33,128 bases of DNA from Streptomyces panaciradicis. GTDB taxonomy: Bacteria > Actinomycetota > Actinomycetes > Streptomycetales > Streptomycetaceae. Below, piece by piece: positions 30,263 through 33,128 of this stretch. Numbering within the stretch: position 1 is the first letter of the stretch; the number at the start of each line of letters is the position of its first letter. The stretch lies in contig NZ_JAMGBF010000122.1 of assembly GCF_023516615.1 (NCBI RefSeq), positions 1 to 33,128 on the forward strand. Direction: 5' to 3'. The translations under genes and the position numbers were made by a program. Under the pieces are notes generated by a model. That model was not told the origin of the DNA and did no database searches. It saw nothing but the letters and a program-made list of their open reading frames with translations.

Positions 30263-32349
30263 TGGACGGTCGCCTTCTGTGTCGGGGTCTGGGCCTGGAT
30301 CGCGGTGATGGCGACGGTGTTGACGATGTCCGAGACCAGCGCGCCCCGGGACAGGTCGTTGACCGGCTTGTTCAGTCCCTGCAGCACCGGGCCGACCGCG
30401 ATCGCGCCGGCCGAACGCTGCACCGCCTTGTAGGTGTTGTTGCCCGTGTTGAGGTCGGGGAAGATCAGCACCGTCGCCTGCCCGGCCACCTCCGACTCCG
30501 GCAGCTTGGTCGCCGCGACGGTCGGCTCCACGGCGGCGTCGTACTGGATCGGCCCCTCGATCCTCAGGTCGGGCCGCCGCTGCCGTACCAGCTCCGTCGC
30601 CTCGCGCACCTTGTCGACGTCGGCCCCGTAGCCGGAGGTGCCGGTCGAGTACGACAGCATCGCGATCCGCGGCTCCACCCCGAACTGCTCGGCGGTGGTG
30701 GCCGACTGGATGGCGATGTCCGCGAGCTGCCGCGCGTCCGGGTCGGGGTTGACCGCGCAGTCGCCGTAGACCAGGACCTTGTCGGCGAGGCACATGAAGA
30801 ACACCGACGAGACGATGTCGGCGCCCGGCTTGGTCTTGATGATCTCGAAGGCCGGGCGGATGGTCGCCGCCGTGGAGTGCACGGACCCGGAGACCATCCC
30901 GTCCGCCAGCCCCTCCTGGACCATCAGCGTGCCGAAGTAGTTCGCGTCGCTGACCACGTCGTAGGCCAGCTCGACGGTGACGCCCTTGTGCGCGCGGAAC
31001 CCGGCGTACTTCTCGGCGAAGGCGTCCCGCAGCTCGCTGTGGGCCGGGTCGATCAGCTGGGAGTCGCCCAGGTCGATGCCGAGGTCGGCGGCCTTCTTGC
31101 GGATCTGGTCGACCGGGCCGAGCAGGGTGAGGTCGCAGATGCCGCGGCGCAGCAGCACCTCGGCGGCGTGCAGGATGCGCTCCTCGGTGCCCTCGGGCAG
31201 CACGACGCGGCGCTTGTCGGTGCGGGCCTGTTCGAGCAGCTTGTGCTCGAACATCATCGGGGTGAGGCGGTCGCTGCTGGGGGCGGAGACGCGGCGGATG
31301 AGGTCGGCGGTGTCGACGTGCCGCTCGAAGAGCCCGAGCGCGGTCTCCGCCTTGCGCGGCGTGGCCGCGTTCAACTTCCCCTCCAGGGAGAAGAGCTGCT
31401 CGGCCGTCGGGAAGCTCATGCCGGGCACGGACAGCACCGGGGTGCCGGGCGCCAGCCGGGCGGCCAGGGTCAGGACGTTGTCGTCGGGCGCCTCGCCGAG
31501 GGTGAGCAGCACGCCGGCTATCGGCGGGGTGCCGGAGCTGTGCGCGGCCAGCGAGCCGACGACCAGGTCGGCGCGGTCGCCCGGGGTGACGACCAGGCAG
31601 CCCGGGGTCAGGGCGCTCAGGAACTTCGGCAGCATCGCGCCGCCGAAGACGAAGTCGAGCGCGTCCCGGGCCAGCCCCGAGTCGTCGCCCAGCACGACCT
31701 TCGCGCCCAGCGCCTGGGCGATCTGGGAGACGGTCGGCGCGGACAGGGCGGGCTCGTCGGGCAGGACGTAACAGGGCACCGGCAGCCGGGAGTCCAGCTT
31801 CCCCGCGATCTCGTCCCGGTCCTCCCGGGCCACCCGGTTGGTCACCATGGCCAGCACGTCGCAGCCCAGGCCGTCGTAGGCCCGGTAGGCGTTGCGGGTC
31901 TCGGCGAGCACGGACTCGCAGGTCTGCTTGCGGCCGCCCACCACCGGGATCACCGAGGCGCCGAACTCGTTGGCGAGACGGGCGTTGAGGGACAGCTCGT
32001 CGGGCAGCTGGGTGTCGGCGAAGTCGGTGCCGAGGACGAGGACGACGTCGAAGTCGCGGGCCACCGCGTGGAACCGGTCGACGAGGACGGACACCAGCTC
32101 GTCCGCGCCCCGCTCGGCCTGGAGCGCGGACGCCTCGTGGTAGTCCATGCCGTAGACGGTGGCCGGGTCCTGGGAGAGCCGGTAGCGGGCGCGCAGCAGC
32201 TCGAACAGCCGGTCGGGGCTGTGGTGGACCAGCGGCCGGAACACCCCCACCCGGTCGACCTGCCGGGTCAGGAGCTCCATGACCCCCAGCTCGACGACCT
32301 GGCGGCCGTCGCCGCGGTCGATACCGGTCACGTACACGCTGCGCGTCAC
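30259..32349 (-). CDS. pta: Phosphate acetyltransferase (long form)
   Basis: Pta converts acetyl-CoA and phosphate to acetyl phosphate and CoA, working with AckA to make or use acetate. The 696-residue length is that of the long, three-domain form: an N-terminal P-loop-type domain whose loop is degenerate here (TGIDRGDGRQVVEL instead of a full GxGKT), a central DRTGG-like domain (about 215-330), and the C-terminal catalytic domain from about residue 360. In the last, MFEHKLLEQARTDKRRVVLP, SYSTGTSGYGADVDKV, PIQYDAAVEP and FPDLNTGNNTYKAVQR are typical. GTG at 32349 is chosen because GGAGAG lies at good spacing and the protein then begins TRSVYVTGIDRG; the open frame to 32457 is not family-like. 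It is divergent from pfkA. Confidence 0.95.
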   Translation of the reverse strand: MTRSVYVTGIDRGDGRQVVELGVMELLTRQVDRVGVFRPLVHHSPDRLFELLRARYRLSQDPATVYGMDYHEASALQAERGADELVSVLVDRFHAVARDFDVVLVLGTDFADTQLPDELSLNARLANEFGASVIPVVGGRKQTCESVLAETRNAYRAYDGLGCDVLAMVTNRVAREDRDEIAGKLDSRLPVPCYVLPDEPALSAPTVSQIAQALGAKVVLGDDSGLARDALDFVFGGAMLPKFLSALTPGCLVVTPGDRADLVVGSLAAHSSGTPPIAGVLLTLGEAPDDNVLTLAARLAPGTPVLSVPGMSFPTAEQLFSLEGKLNAATPRKAETALGLFERHVDTADLIRRVSAPSSDRLTPMMFEHKLLEQARTDKRRVVLPEGTEERILHAAEVLLRRGICDLTLLGPVDQIRKKAADLGIDLGDSQLIDPAHSELRDAFAEKYAGFRAHKGVTVELAYDVVSDANYFGTLMVQEGLADGMVSGSVHSTAATIRPAFEIIKTKPGADIVSSVFFMCLADKVLVYGDCAVNPDPDARQLADIAIQSATTAEQFGVEPRIAMLSYSTGTSGYGADVDKVREATELVRQRRPDLRIEGPIQYDAAVEPTVAATKLPESEVAGQATVLIFPDLNTGNNTYKAVQRSAGAIAVGPVLQGLNKPVNDLSRGALVSDIVNTVAITAIQAQTPTQKATVQ

Positions 32350-32450
32350 GCGTGCTCTCCGTTTCGTCGCTCGTCCGTCGAGGTCGGCCGGGTCCCCACG
32401 GCCCGCACGAGGGCTCGTGAAAATCGCCCACCGAGGTGAGCGGAACCTAC

Positions 32451-32479
32451 TTGACAATACCCCCGGCGCTGGATAAGGC
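32451..32479 (+). promoter_or_regulatory. Candidate promoter for pfkA
   Basis: TTGACA (32451-32456) is a consensus -35 hexamer on the plus strand. Possible -10 sequences around GATAAG/TAAGGC (32472-32479) lie 15-17 bases downstream. This would give pfkA a leader of about 150 bases that includes the large hairpin at 32533. The weak -10 keeps confidence modest. Confidence 0.45.
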
Positions 32480-32532
32480 GCCCGTCAGCATTCGTCCCCC
32501 ATGTCAGGACCTGTGGCGGGGGTCGGACCGGG

Positions 32533-32567
32533 ACCGATGGCCCTGTGCCGGACACAGGGGGATCGGT
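32533..32567 (+). promoter_or_regulatory. 35-base symmetric hairpin upstream of pfkA
   Basis: Outer arms ACCGAT (32533-32538) and ATCGGT (32562-32567) and inner arms CCCTGTG (32541-32547) and CACAGGG (32553-32559) pair perfectly. They are separated by a symmetric GG/GG mismatch and closed by a 5-base loop. It lies 70-104 bases before the pfkA ATG in the pta-pfkA divergent region. It may be an operator or an RNA leader element. Confidence 0.65.
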
Positions 32568-32636
32568 GACGCTCTCCGGACATGAAACAATCGGACTGGC
32601 TCACCGGTATCAACAGCGAGCAGGAGACACAGCACG

Positions 32637-33128
32637 ATGCGCATCGGGGTTCTCACCGCAGGCGGCGACTGCCCAGGCCTGAACGCCGTGATCCGGTCGG
32701 TCGTGCACCGAGCGGTCGACCACTACGGCGACGAGGTCATCGGCTTCGAGGACGGCTACGCCGGTCTCCTCGACGGCCGCTACCGCCGACTCGACCTCAA
32801 CGCCGTCAGCGGCATCCTGGCCCGCGGCGGCACCATCCTGGGCTCGTCGCGGCTGGAGCGCGACCGGCTGCGCGAGGCCTGCGAGCGGGCCGGTGACATG
32901 GTCGAGGACTTCGGCATCGACGCGCTCGTCCCGATCGGCGGCGAGGGCACGCTGACGGCGGCCCGGATGCTGTCCGACGCCGGTCTGCCGGTGGTCGGCG
33001 TGCCGAAGACCATCGACAACGACATCTCCTCCACGGACCGCACCTTCGGCTTCGACACCGCGGTCGGCGTCGCCACCGAGGCGATGGACCGCCTGAAGAC
33101 GACCGCCGAGTCCCACCAGCGGGTGATG
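32637..33128 (+). CDS. pfkA: 6-phosphofructokinase, N-terminal part (runs off window)
   Basis: Phosphofructokinase phosphorylates fructose 6-phosphate at the committed step of glycolysis. Only the first 164 codons are present. They show GVLTAGGDCPGLNA (phosphate-donor loop), the IGGEGT motif with Gly104, and PKTIDND with Lys124 preceding the catalytic Asp. Gly at 104 is the signature of ATP-dependent enzymes (PPi-dependent ones have Asp), whereas Lys at 124 is more typical of the PPi-type lineage. The mixture is known for actinomycete ATP-PFKs. ATG at 32637 has AGGAG ten bases ahead. It is divergent from pta over 287 bases that hold a promoter candidate and a large hairpin. Confidence 0.95.
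   Translation, partial: MRIGVLTAGGDCPGLNAVIRSVVHRAVDHYGDEVIGFEDGYAGLLDGRYRRLDLNAVSGILARGGTILGSSRLERDRLREACERAGDMVEDFGIDALVPIGGEGTLTAARMLSDAGLPVVGVPKTIDNDISSTDRTFGFDTAVGVATEAMDRLKTTAESHQRVM

Noticed and set aside
29057..32431. Single 1124-codon frame suggesting an AckA fusion protein
   Set aside because: Only the part below 30262 encodes acetate kinase. The rest is the wrong frame of pta, which has its own intact frame, and the two genes overlap as GTGA.
30877..32439. Long plus-strand frame opposite pta
   Set aside because: It is antisense to a complete phosphate acetyltransferase with all motifs, and no family is recognisable in the shadow.

Overview
The window reads as part of a high-GC actinomycete chromosome, almost certainly Streptomyces. 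The evidence is the very GC-rich third codon positions, frequent GTG starts, the polar-growth cytoskeletal pair Scy/FilP, and a gene order I recall from the central S. coelicolor chromosome around SCO5393-SCO5426. That correspondence is from memory and was not searched.

Layout. 1-2988 (minus): two closely related ABC ATPases with one ABC-2 permease between them. 3098-8109 (minus): filP, then the giant coiled-coil gene scy. 8320-11105: acyl-CoA metabolism, with methylmalonyl-CoA epimerase (minus) divergent from a thiolase-meaB pair (plus). 11173-13835 (minus): a MarR regulator (probably AbsC) and a compact operon of three AIM24 paralogues. 13944-14578 (plus): a DUF3817 membrane protein overlapping a small thiamine-binding-like protein, closed by a clear terminator. 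14715-16794 (plus): a three-gene operon (SRPBCC/membrane protein, DUF4166 protein, TetR regulator) behind twin perfect operator-like palindromes. 17058-20445: an ArsR-type regulator divergent from an MFS-MarR pair, then a second DUF3817 gene. 20519-22885: isobutyryl-CoA mutase large subunit icmA, convergent with a TetR regulator. 23152-24132: a thioredoxin-TPR protein. 24133-24754: the longest non-coding stretch, rich in dyads. 24755-27418 (plus): a DUF6230/DUF6114/Ser-rich exported-protein locus of unknown role. 27516-33128: central carbon genes pyk, ackA and pta (all minus) and, divergently, the start of pfkA.

How the genes work together. IcmA interconverts isobutyryl-CoA and n-butyryl-CoA using coenzyme B12. 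MeaB is the GTPase chaperone for such mutases. The epimerase serves the methylmalonyl-CoA branch and the thiolase handles acetoacetyl-CoA, so the region holds much of the acyl-CoA precursor supply for polyketides and branched lipids. The small subunit IcmB is not in the window. pfkA, pyk, pta and ackA span a glycolytic control step, the exit to pyruvate, and acetyl-CoA/acetate exchange. Scy and FilP organise tip growth.

The less understood parts are the DUF6230-DUF6114-Ser-rich locus with its structured leader, the TetR/DUF4166 operon with twin operators, the triple AIM24 operon in which one copy has gained a Cys/His cluster, and several near-perfect palindromes in promoter regions (upstream of icmA, the 22268 TetR gene and pfkA). 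I found no tRNA, rRNA, CRISPR array, transposase or phage gene.
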